In this document: positions 7,460 through 14,318 of the stretch, piece by piece
How the letters are laid out: each line of letters begins with the position of its first letter
Position numbering within the stretch: position 1 is the stretch's first letter
Assembly (NCBI GenBank): GCA_030670375.1
Contig: DAOVBT010000004.1
Location: forward strand, 1-23,265
Origin: Candidatus Aminicenantota bacterium
GTDB taxonomy: Bacteria; Acidobacteriota; Aminicenantia; Aminicenantales; Aminicenantaceae
Direction of reading: 5' to 3'
DNA length: 23,265 nt
Translations under genes and position numbers: made by a program
The notes under the pieces: model-generated
What the model was told of the DNA's origin: nothing
What the model saw: the letters and a program-made list of their open reading frames with translations, nothing else
The model's database searches: none

Positions 7460-9634
7460 TTATTTTTTCTTCCTTACGGGCTTCTTTTTGGATTTTTTTT
7501 CAGGTTTTTTTTCAGGCTTTTTTTTAGATTTTTTAGGCTTATCTTGCTTATCAAGGGCAGTTTTCAGTTTTTCTGCAAATATAGCAAACGTGGGTTTTTC
7601 GGTGACAGGCGCTTGGAATTCTTCTTTCTTTTTCTTTTCTTTTTCGGCAATCTGTTCTGCTTTCTTGTCTCTCTTTTCTTTTACAGCGACCAAGGCTTCC
7701 AGTTCAAACTCCTCCAGCTCGATCCGTTCTTCGATAAACTTTTTCTCCCCTTTTCTCCGGCGCGGAACTGCCTCTCCTTCGATTCCTCTCCGCTCTTTTT
7801 TCTTTTTCTTGGGAGGTGCTTCCTTTTTCTTCTTTTCTGTTATTTCTTTTGCAGGAGGCATGGGTGGTTCAGGTAGTGTTGGCTCTTCAACCGCTTCTTT
7901 GAGCTCCTCTTTTACCTCTTCTTCCACGACGATGATTTCTTCCTCGACCTCAGGTACGGGGACGTCCCCCTCTATTGTCCCGATGGCGAGATGCGCTTCC
8001 CCAGGAACGTCTACCTCTTCAACCGCACTGGGGATCTCTGTGGGAATTTCGATCATTTCATCAGTTATGATTTCCACATCTGTTCGAACCTTTTCTGTGT
8101 AGAAAAAGATACCCTTCTTTTTTTCAGACCTAGTGAAATCAGGGGAGAAAAGCAATGTCTTTTCAACATCTTCTTGTGAGGTTTGCTTGAGCACATCGAC
8201 AAGATGAAAAGCACGGAGGTAGTGCAGGAATAAGGTTTCACCTTCCAGGCCAAAATGGTTGAAGATGAGAATGAGCAGTTCCTTTAGATTGAGTTTAGTC
8301 CTTTGATCATAAAGCCCGCAGAGCTTGTTCAAGGTGTCTCGTTCGAGGTGAATGATTTTATTGGGAAGGGAAAATGTGAACATTTCTTCACCGGTTTCTA
8401 AAAATTCATCTTTTTTCGGGTCGTAGGCTACATTGGGTACGGAAAGCTTCTTTTTTGACTTTTTGAGCCAGAAGCTGATATGACCAGGTTCTTTTTTTTC
8501 GAGTGTGAGGCTTGCGCCTTGGGGAACATTGTTATTTTCGTAAAATTCCTTCAAACCAAGAAAAATACCAGGCGACGGGTAATAGTAAACCGTGTAATCT
8601 TTTCCCCCATCATCATCGGTGAAGGTAAATTCCCTGAAATCAGCGAGCGATCTCCTAACGCTTTTGGGAACTTTTATTCCACCCGAGATAATTTCTCTCC
8701 AGGTCAAATAGATTTTCAGCGGAAATTTTTGTGTTGTTGGTGCTTCCTTTTTGCTTTCTTTTTCCGATGCAGGAATTTTTGCATTTGGTGCCGACAGGGA
8801 CAAATCCTTGAAAAAACCATCCATGATTTCTCTGAGATGCCATTTCCCCCAATCTTTTGGAGAGACAAAAACAAAACTTTTTTTGTGTTTTTTTTCTAGA
8901 GTGTAATTTAAACTCAAACAATGAAGGTCGAATAGATCATCCGAAACATCCTTTTTGAAGAGTTTAGAACACAAATCTGTCGTGCTTAACGATTGCTGCG
9001 TGTCACGGAGGTGTTTTTTGATCTCTTCAATCTTTTTTTCCGAGATGGTGATCCTCTTTTGTGTGAGTTGCCAGAATTCATTCCAACTGAAAAATATCTC
9101 AGCCTTGGATAGAGCTTTTCCCAGATTTTTTTCCAGTCTTTTGAGATCTTTGTCCGTCATCGGAACTTGATCGAGCCTTGGGTCCTCCTCTTTTTGTAGT
9201 TTTTGAGGCTCCAATCCTTTTTGATCGCAATTGCTGGGAAGGAGAACCTGGGTTTTGGTCTTTTTCATGTAGTCGATGTGTTTGCGGAAAGTTCCGCCTC
9301 CTGAATAACCCACTTCCAACATCTCACAATCGAAGCTTTCTAAGGAGATTTTATGGATGATTTTAAGCACCACAGATCCTTTGAAGTGCTCTGCTCCCTT
9401 GCTGCTTACGAGCAGGGATTCATCATACTCTTTGAGGATAAGATCTCCCGCATCGTATAAACAATAGGGGTCATATTTTTTGACTTCCTGCTTGAGTTGG
9501 CTGGATGTTTTTTTGAATGCAACTTTCTGAGCCAGCTGATCAAGAGTAAATGCCTTATTGATCTGAAGCAGTTCTTCTTCTAGGAAAGAAAGATCGGCAT
9601 CAGTGATTTTAGTTTGTTCGTTCTCTTTATCCAT
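7460..9634 (-). CDS. Unknown 724-aa protein with Lys/Glu-rich tail
   Basis: Not recognised. Three parts are visible. The N-terminal half (1 to about 300) looks like small helical modules, possibly two winged-helix-like units (AFTLDQLAQKVAFKKTSSQLK; QQSLSTTDLCSKLF). A beta-rich middle follows (about 305-395) with TDDDGGKDYTVYYYP, GLKEFYENNNVPQGASLTLE and a lysine run, reminiscent of B3/EVE-type nucleic-acid domains. The tail from about 540 is acidic and Val/Pro-rich, then extremely Lys-rich, ending in repeated KKPEKK/KSKKK units like histone-H1/AlgP-type tails. There is no signal peptide or membrane helix, so it is probably cytoplasmic. Its ATG overlaps the argF stop by 8 bp with no Shine-Dalgarno, only an A-rich leader, so coupling is likely. 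DNA or RNA binding is inference. Confidence 0.8.
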   Translation of the reverse strand: MDKENEQTKITDADLSFLEEELLQINKAFTLDQLAQKVAFKKTSSQLKQEVKKYDPYCLYDAGDLILKEYDESLLVSSKGAEHFKGSVVLKIIHKISLESFDCEMLEVGYSGGGTFRKHIDYMKKTKTQVLLPSNCDQKGLEPQKLQKEEDPRLDQVPMTDKDLKRLEKNLGKALSKAEIFFSWNEFWQLTQKRITISEKKIEEIKKHLRDTQQSLSTTDLCSKLFKKDVSDDLFDLHCLSLNYTLEKKHKKSFVFVSPKDWGKWHLREIMDGFFKDLSLSAPNAKIPASEKESKKEAPTTQKFPLKIYLTWREIISGGIKVPKSVRRSLADFREFTFTDDDGGKDYTVYYYPSPGIFLGLKEFYENNNVPQGASLTLEKKEPGHISFWLKKSKKKLSVPNVAYDPKKDEFLETGEEMFTFSLPNKIIHLERDTLNKLCGLYDQRTKLNLKELLILIFNHFGLEGETLFLHYLRAFHLVDVLKQTSQEDVEKTLLFSPDFTRSEKKKGIFFYTEKVRTDVEIITDEMIEIPTEIPSAVEEVDVPGEAHLAIGTIEGDVPVPEVEEEIIVVEEEVKEELKEAVEEPTLPEPPMPPAKEITEKKKKEAPPKKKKKERRGIEGEAVPRRRKGEKKFIEERIELEEFELEALVAVKEKRDKKAEQIAEKEKKKKEEFQAPVTEKPTFAIFAEKLKTALDKQDKPKKSKKKPEKKPEKKSKKKPVRKKK

Positions 9635-10559
9635 TTTTGTTTTTTTGTTCTATTAATAATAGCATAATGGCTTTTTGAACATGAAGCCTATTTTCCGCTT
9701 GATCGAACACGACCGATTGAACCGAGTCAATAACCTCATCGGTTACTTCCTCACCTCTGTGGGCAGGAAGGCAATGCATGAATAAGGCTCTCTGCTTGGC
9801 TTTTGCCATCAATTCCGCGTTGACCTGATATGGAGGAAAGATGTCGGCTCTTTTCGCCTTTTCGCTCTCCTGGCCCATCGAGGTCCATGCATCTGTGTAG
9901 ACAGCATCCGCGTCTTGAACGGCTTCGCTAGGGTCGGATGTTATAAGGACTTTGAACTCTGTTTCTTGTCCATCTAGCACAGCCTTTTTGACGATATCCG
10001 GATCGGGCTCATATCCAGCAGGTGTGGCAACGGAAATTTCTGCTCCGGTTTTCGCCGCCGCAAACAGAAGGCTATGGCAAACATTGCTTCCATCTCCAAC
10101 ATAAGCCAGTTTCATATGGGCCAAATCTCCGATCTTTTCCTTGACCGTAAAAAAATCGGCCATAGCCTGACAGGGATGAAGAATGTCTGTCAGGGCATTG
10201 ATAACGGGAATTGCACAGGCCTGGGCTAAGTCCACTGCGATTTGATGGGCAAATGTCCGGATCATGACTGCATCCACCCAGCGTTCCAGGTTTTTCCCTA
10301 CATCATACGGGGTTTCACGCGTCCCCATCTGAATGTCGGAAGGAGCAAGGTAAATGGCCTCTCCTCCCAGTTGCAACATCCCGGTTTCGAATGTCATCCT
10401 GGTGCGTAGAGATGGCTTTTCGAATATCATGGCCAGAATTTTGTTTTTAAGTCTATCTCTGAAACGACGCGGCTTTTCTTTGATTTCACGTGTTAGGTCC
10501 ATAATTTGACTGAACTGGTAAGGAGTTAAATCGTGAATGGATAAGAAGTCATGGAACAT
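9627..10559 (-). CDS. argF: Ornithine carbamoyltransferase
   Basis: This 310-aa protein catalyses carbamoyl phosphate + ornithine = citrulline + phosphate. The carbamoyl-phosphate site SLRTR is at 50-54 (after FEKP) and HPCQ at 128-131. The ornithine-binding loop DAWTSMG is at 223-229, and HCLPAHRGEE is near 262-271. The SMG loop distinguishes it from aspartate or other carbamoyltransferases. Its location next to carbamate kinase suggests the catabolic direction (citrulline phosphorolysis), but anabolic arginine synthesis remains possible, so argF rather than arcB is a naming choice. ATG 10559 is preceded by AGGAGG at 5-6 nt and directly abuts the carbamate kinase stop. Confidence 0.93.
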   Translation of the reverse strand: MFHDFLSIHDLTPYQFSQIMDLTREIKEKPRRFRDRLKNKILAMIFEKPSLRTRMTFETGMLQLGGEAIYLAPSDIQMGTRETPYDVGKNLERWVDAVMIRTFAHQIAVDLAQACAIPVINALTDILHPCQAMADFFTVKEKIGDLAHMKLAYVGDGSNVCHSLLFAAAKTGAEISVATPAGYEPDPDIVKKAVLDGQETEFKVLITSDPSEAVQDADAVYTDAWTSMGQESEKAKRADIFPPYQVNAELMAKAKQRALFMHCLPAHRGEEVTDEVIDSVQSVVFDQAENRLHVQKAIMLLLIEQKNKNG

Positions 10560-11519
10560 CTATTCCTCCTTTTGAGCAGTGATAATTGTTGTCCCTGAAC
10601 GGTTGATAAGGGATGCCTTCAGATGATTTGCCGATGTTATGATAACCTTTTCACCTCCGTTCTGGATGTATTCGATCGCGGCCTCGATTTTTGGACCCAT
10701 CGAGCCAGGTGGGAATTGTCCGTTTGCCAGGTATTCCTGGGCTTTGTCCACGGGCAACACAGAAATGGCTTCCTTATCGGGCTTATCGTAGTTCAAATAA
10801 ACGCGGGAAACATTGGTCAAAATGATAAACAATTCCGCCTTAGCCTCTCGGGCGATCATACTAGCGGCATAATCTTTATCAATCACGGCCTCCACGCCCT
10901 GGAATAGTCCGTTTCCGTTAATGATCACCGGAATGCCGCCTCCCCCTGCAGCGATGACGATTTTTCCTGCGTGTACCAAATCATAGATCACATATTTTGG
11001 TACGACATCTATGGGTTTTGGGGAGGGAACGACTTTCCGGTATCCCCTGCCAGCATCTTCGATCATTTTCCAATTCTTCTGTCTTCTGAGCATGGAAGCT
11101 CTGTATTGCGAGTAAAAAGGACCTATGGGTTTGGAGGGATTGTCGAAGGCTGGATCATCGCGGTCAACCACAACTTGTGTGATTAAAGTAACCACTTCCC
11201 TGTCCACGGAATTTTTTCGGAGTTCGTTTATCAACGCTTTCTCAAGCATAAATCCCATGCTGCCTTCGGTCATCGCATCACACACCTCGAGGGAAAAAGG
11301 AGGAATTTTTGTGATGCTTTCTTCCATCTGGATGAGCAAGTTTCCGACTTGAGGGCCGTTACCATGGACGATAATAAGATCGTAGCCTTTTTTGACGATG
11401 TGGATCATCAAGCGGGCTGCCCTTTGGGCATTTTTCATCTGTTCGGACTGCAAGCCCTTTTGGTTATCAGGAAGGATAGCGTTTCCCCCAAAGGCGATAA
11501 GGGCGATTTTTCTTTTCAT
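10560..11519 (-). CDS. arcC: Carbamate kinase
   Basis: This enzyme makes ATP from carbamoyl phosphate and ADP, releasing carbamate (CO2 + NH3). The 319-aa protein shows the amino-acid-kinase-family landmarks. AFGGNA is near the N-terminus, followed by IIVHGNGPQVGNLLIQ, GSMGFMLEKAL, the specific VVVDRDDPAF..PSKPIGPFY, AAGGGGIPVI and VIDKDYAAS. I start it at ATG 11519, one codon inside the longest ORF, because AAGGA lies a few bases upstream and the ATG shares one base with the upstream TGA (TGATG). Together with ornithine carbamoyltransferase it forms the energy-yielding part of arginine/citrulline fermentation. No arginine deiminase is seen here. Confidence 0.94.
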   Translation of the reverse strand: MKRKIALIAFGGNAILPDNQKGLQSEQMKNAQRAARLMIHIVKKGYDLIIVHGNGPQVGNLLIQMEESITKIPPFSLEVCDAMTEGSMGFMLEKALINELRKNSVDREVVTLITQVVVDRDDPAFDNPSKPIGPFYSQYRASMLRRQKNWKMIEDAGRGYRKVVPSPKPIDVVPKYVIYDLVHAGKIVIAAGGGGIPVIINGNGLFQGVEAVIDKDYAASMIAREAKAELFIILTNVSRVYLNYDKPDKEAISVLPVDKAQEYLANGQFPPGSMGPKIEAAIEYIQNGGEKVIITSANHLKASLINRSGTTIITAQKEE

Positions 11520-12823
11520 CAATAATCCTTGAGAATTTCTTTGAGATCGGGTGTGCCTATCTCTTCCAGGTCGTAAGTAACCCGGAGAATTTTTTTATTC
11601 GATTGGATCAGACGTCCCAGATCGATCGGTGTTGCACCGATCACCAAATCACATTCCACCCTGTCGATGGTCTGGGAAAGTTCGCTGATTTGGTCTTGTC
11701 CGTATCCCATTGCAGGGAGAACTTTATCCAAATGGGTGTACTTTGAGAATGTCTCCCGGATGCTCCCGACAGCATAAGGGCGAGGGTCCACGATGTTTGA
11801 TGCCCCATATTTTTCTGCTGCAACAATACCAGCTCCAAAAGCCATTTCTCCATGAGTGAGGGTAGGGCCATCCTCCACCACGAGTACTGTTTTTCCTTGA
11901 ATTTGCTCTCCTTCGGGGACTGTGATCGGTGAATTTGCTCGGATGATGGTCGCATCCGGGTTAAATGCCTGGATATTTTCCATGAGTTTGTCGACATTTT
12001 CTTGTTTGGCTGTATCCATTTTGTTGATGATGAGCACATCAGCTCTGCGAAAATTGGTTTCCCCAGGGTAATAAGAAAGTTCGTGGCCGGGTCTGTGAGG
12101 ATCGACAACGACAATTTCAAGATCGGCCCTGTAGAAAGGAATATCGTTGTTCCCTCCATCCCAAAGGATGATATCCGCTTCTTTTTCCGCTTCTTTCAAA
12201 ATGGCTCCATAATCGACACCCGCATAGACCAGAATTCCATTGCTGATATGGGGTTCGTATTCCTCCATCTCTTCGATTGTGCACTCATGTGCGACCATGT
12301 CCTCATAGGTTGCGAATCGCTGGACTTTCTGTTTGATCAAGTCTCCGTACGGCATAGGGTGACGGATGACAACGACCCGCCGGCCCATCTCTTTTAAAAG
12401 GAGTGCGATCTTACGGGTGGTCTGGCTTTTCCCGCATCCGGTTCGGACAGCACAGACAGATATAACAGGAAGCTGGCTTTTGATCATTGTTTCGTCTGGA
12501 CCGAGGAGATTGAAACTCGCTCCTGCGGCTTGCACCTCTGAGGCCAAGTGCATGACATAGGTATGAGGGACATCGCTATAAGAGAAGTACACCTCTGCAA
12601 TGTCCGATTCCCGTATCAGATTTTTCAAGTCCTCTTCGGGATAGATCGGGATGCCGTCTGGATAGAGTTCACCGGCCAACTCTGCGGGGTATTTTCTGTC
12701 TTCTATGTCAGGAATCTGAGTAGCTGTGAACCCTCGGATGCAGTAGTTTTTTTTGTTTCTGAAAAATACATTAAAGTTGTGAAAATCTCTTCCGGCTGCG
12801 CCCATGATTATGACATTTTTCAT
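11519..12823 (-). CDS. COG2403-type P-loop GTPase/cyclic 2,3-diphosphoglycerate synthetase-like protein
   Basis: The 434-aa protein opens with a Rossmann-like segment (MKNVIIMGAAGRDFHNFN). It has a P-loop (VCAVRTGCGKSQTTRK, about 123-138), then LWDGGNNDIPF, VVVDPHRPGHE and a GTPase-like specificity motif INKMD. These features match proteins annotated as cyclic 2,3-diphosphoglycerate synthetase-like (COG2403, predicted GTPase). Bacterial members often neighbour carbamate kinase and OTC, and their reaction is not firmly known, so the cDPG label should be read as homology only. The start chosen is ATG 12823 with AGGAG 8 nt upstream; the longer frame uses GTG 12832, which lies in that SD. It is the first gene of the operon, behind the promoter at 12865-12893. 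Confidence 0.85.
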   Translation of the reverse strand: MKNVIIMGAAGRDFHNFNVFFRNKKNYCIRGFTATQIPDIEDRKYPAELAGELYPDGIPIYPEEDLKNLIRESDIAEVYFSYSDVPHTYVMHLASEVQAAGASFNLLGPDETMIKSQLPVISVCAVRTGCGKSQTTRKIALLLKEMGRRVVVIRHPMPYGDLIKQKVQRFATYEDMVAHECTIEEMEEYEPHISNGILVYAGVDYGAILKEAEKEADIILWDGGNNDIPFYRADLEIVVVDPHRPGHELSYYPGETNFRRADVLIINKMDTAKQENVDKLMENIQAFNPDATIIRANSPITVPEGEQIQGKTVLVVEDGPTLTHGEMAFGAGIVAAEKYGASNIVDPRPYAVGSIRETFSKYTHLDKVLPAMGYGQDQISELSQTIDRVECDLVIGATPIDLGRLIQSNKKILRVTYDLEEIGTPDLKEILKDY

Positions 12824-12864
12824 TGCAAGCACTCCTGTGTCTCATTCCATAAAAATGAACGCTT

Positions 12865-12893
12865 AGTATAATACACCCCTTATATTTATTCAA
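12865..12893 (-). promoter_or_regulatory. Sigma70-type promoter of the minus-strand operon
   Basis: On the minus strand TTGAAT (12893-12888) is followed after 17 nt by TATACT (12870-12865). Transcription would begin near 12858, giving a leader of about 35 nt to the ATG at 12823. It is the only good promoter seen for the seven genes down to 4059, whose gaps are mostly overlaps or under 50 nt. Confidence 0.65.
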
Positions 12894-13273
12894 CTAGCAT
12901 TAGCTCGCCGTAAGCATCCTCATTTCCGTGATATCAAAAGGCTTCATATAGGCTTTTAGGAATGGTTTTGCTCCCGTGAAGATTTTTGTCGTGCTCAATA
13001 CAGCCTCGCCGTCTGATTGCGTCAGATTCCCTCGAAGAACCACTTGTAAAGATGGCTTGGTTAGGTTGGGTCGGGATCTTCAATGGTCGCTTCAACCATT
13101 CCTAAAAACACAATTTATCACGGAAATAGGGATACTTCCTAGCTTGCCTCTTCCAGATAGCATACTTTTGAGCTTGCCTGACTGCTTTGGGACTGTCACA
13201 GCTTGGGAAATACTTTCCTTCTAGGGAGATGGGATAGACAAGCGACTGGAGTTGATTTAGAATACAAATTCAC
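12894..13273 (+). other. Non-coding stretch with small hairpins; no credible gene
   Basis: I see no ORF here with a ribosome site and protein-like composition. Short inverted repeats occur. These include TCTGAttgcgTCAGA near 13014-13028, AATGGTcgcttcaACCATT at 13082-13100, and an imperfect GGAAATAGGGATACTTCC at 13122-13139. The last resembles dispersed hairpins often found beside IS200/REP-type transposases, from memory only. The region may be a decayed insertion or repeat site between the divergent operon promoter and the phosphodiesterase gene. Confidence 0.4.
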
Positions 13274-13285
13274 AAGGAGTTGCGG

Positions 13286-13768
13286 ATGATCGGAGTTATG
13301 TCTGATTCTCATGATAATTGCAATGCTATCCAACAGGCCGTGCGTTTTTTCAAAGACATGGAGTGTGATCTTGTTATTCATGCGGGAGATTTTGTCGCCC
13401 CATTTGCGGCAAGGGAATTGGAGCATCTCCAGTGTCCAGTGAAGGCCGTTTTCGGCAACTGCGATGGAGAAAAAAAGGGATTGGAGAAAGCCATCCACCC
13501 TTTTGGGGAGATCAAGGAAGCTCCTCATGTTTTTTCCCATGCGGGCAGAAAAATTCTGATAACGCATATTCATGTTTCGGTGGATAAATATGCTGCTTCG
13601 GGAAAATACCAAGCCGTCGTTTTTGGACACACACACAAGCCCAAAATCAGAGAGGCCCACAATACTCTTTTGATCAATCCTGGAGAGACAGGGGGGTGGG
13701 TTACCGGAGAGGGAACGGTTGCCTTATTGGATCCTGCAACATGGGAAGCCGAAATCATCACGTTATGA
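13286..13768 (+). CDS. YfcE/MJ0936-family metallophosphodiesterase
   Basis: At 160 aa it matches the small phosphodiesterases of the calcineurin-like superfamily. All metal-site motifs are present: SDSHDN (7-12, D-x-H), HAGDF, FGNCDGE (GNxD), an ITHIH histidine, GHTH, and NPGE after it. The family hydrolyses phosphodiesters in vitro, and the physiological substrate is generally unknown. I start at ATG 13286 because AAGGAG (13274-13279) lies 6 nt before it; the longer TTG 13280 abuts the SD. It is divergent from the catabolic operon and stands alone, followed by repeat copy G. Confidence 0.9.
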   Translation: MIGVMSDSHDNCNAIQQAVRFFKDMECDLVIHAGDFVAPFAARELEHLQCPVKAVFGNCDGEKKGLEKAIHPFGEIKEAPHVFSHAGRKILITHIHVSVDKYAASGKYQAVVFGHTHKPKIREAHNTLLINPGETGGWVTGEGTVALLDPATWEAEIITL

Positions 13769-13785
13769 ACAAGACAGCTTAATAA

Positions 13786-13868
13786 CCTGGATTATTCACG
13801 AGTCGAGATTGCTGCAACGAAGTCGATGTAGTGAGATCGGCTCGCCCGGAGGGTAAATAATCCAGGTT
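13786..13868 (+). repeat. Dispersed hairpin repeat, copy G
   Basis: The end arms AACCTGGATTATT and AATAATCCAGGTT are perfect complements. Inside, CGAGTCGA pairs with the CGGCTCG region just before GCCCGGAGGGTAAA. That 14-nt segment plus the preceding GATCGGCT is shared with copy A. The right end is followed by AGGTGG and the ATG of the basic mini-ORF. Confidence 0.75.
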
Positions 13869-13878
13869 AGGTGGAAAA

Positions 13879-13995
13879 ATGGCGAGAAGAATAGACCGAA
13901 GACAAAAACCTGCCTGGCAAAAAACCCGGATGCCTAATCCGCTGCCGTCTAAGAAAAAATCCAGAAGTAAAACAGGTCCCTCCAAAAAGAAATAG
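13879..13995 (+). CDS. Very basic 38-aa mini-ORF
   Basis: ATG 13879 to TAG 13995 encodes 38 residues. About 16 are Lys or Arg, with Trp13 and Pro-rich centre, starting MARRIDRRQKPAWQK and ending in SKTGPSKKK. GGTGG lies about 4-5 nt before the ATG, directly after repeat copy G. Composition resembles tiny ribosome-associated proteins such as bTHX/S31, but I cannot align it to that family, and the repeat-supplied ribosome site could be fortuitous. It lies between the phosphodiesterase gene and the promoter of tRNA-Val. There is no evidence for expression beyond the intact frame and composition. Confidence 0.45.
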   Translation: MARRIDRRQKPAWQKTRMPNPLPSKKKSRSKTGPSKKK

Positions 13996-14074
13996 GCGCC
14001 GCTTCCTAATCAGTGTAAAGTAAAACTGTTTCCTTTACGTAGGCTTGGAAGTGCGTAATTAGGGGGTAAGAGTG

Positions 14075-14103
14075 TTGACAGTGTGGGTCTAAATCTTTAA
14101 TAT
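14075..14103 (+). promoter_or_regulatory. Consensus sigma70 promoter for tRNA-Val
   Basis: TTGACA (14075-14080), a 17-nt spacer, then TAATAT (14098-14103). The start would be near 14110, about 12 nt before the tRNA. This is the strongest promoter-like sequence in the window, and it may also serve thrS and the genes behind it, since no terminator is obvious after the tRNA. Confidence 0.8.
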
Positions 14104-14121
14104 ATAAAGGCTTGAAATATT

Positions 14122-14196
14122 AGGCGCGTAGCTCAGTGGCAGAGTGCTTCCTTGACGCGGAAGAAGTCGAGGGTTCGATCCCCTCCGCGCCTACCA
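14122..14196 (+). tRNA. tRNA-Val (anticodon GAC), CCA encoded
   Basis: The cloverleaf is complete. Acceptor AGGCGCG pairs with CGCGCCT, followed by discriminator A and a genomically encoded CCA. The D stem is GCTC/GAGT. The anticodon stem CTTCC/GGAAG carries loop TTGACGC (anticodon GAC, reading GUC/GUU). There is a 5-nt variable loop, and the T arm is GAGGG-TTCGATC-CCCTC. Confidence 0.95.
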
Positions 14197-14201
14197 TCGA
14201 C

Positions 14202-14245
14202 GTGGATTATTCATGGACCGATTTTTTTTGAATAGTTCAGGTTAA
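14202..14245 (+). repeat. Dispersed hairpin repeat, copy D, in the thrS leader
   Basis: TGGATTATTCA pairs imperfectly with TGAATAGTTCA around a loop ending in a T-run. The right end TGAATAGTTCAGGTTAAGG is nearly the same as copies B, E and F. It lies between tRNA-Val and thrS, about 75 nt before the thrS ATG. Confidence 0.6.
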
Positions 14246-14318
14246 GGAGCCTGTGTTCAGGAGAAGGATCGAAAAATCCGGCGGTTTGCCTTCCCGTTTG
14301 AATGCAAAATAAATATAA

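Noticed and set aside
7388..8102. Overlapping plus-strand frames rich in Phe and Ser, looking like a membrane protein
   Set aside because: They are the reverse complement of the Lys/Glu-rich tail of the 724-aa gene (AAG/AAA read as CTT/TTT), so the hydrophobicity is an artefact.
12976..13224. 82-codon plus-strand frame in the gene-free stretch
   Set aside because: There is no ribosome site. The composition is not protein-like, and it crosses several inverted repeats. Treated as non-coding.
13879..13995. Naming the mini-ORF as ribosomal protein bTHX
   Set aside because: Only composition and size agree. The family core (GDKRTKRGKI..GSYGK-like) is not present, so no name is given.
14197..14318. 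T-box riboswitch in the thrS leader
   Set aside because: No T-box AGGGUGGNACCGCG-like motif or antiterminator is present. The leader holds repeat copy D and only a weak GAAGG/CCTTC pairing.
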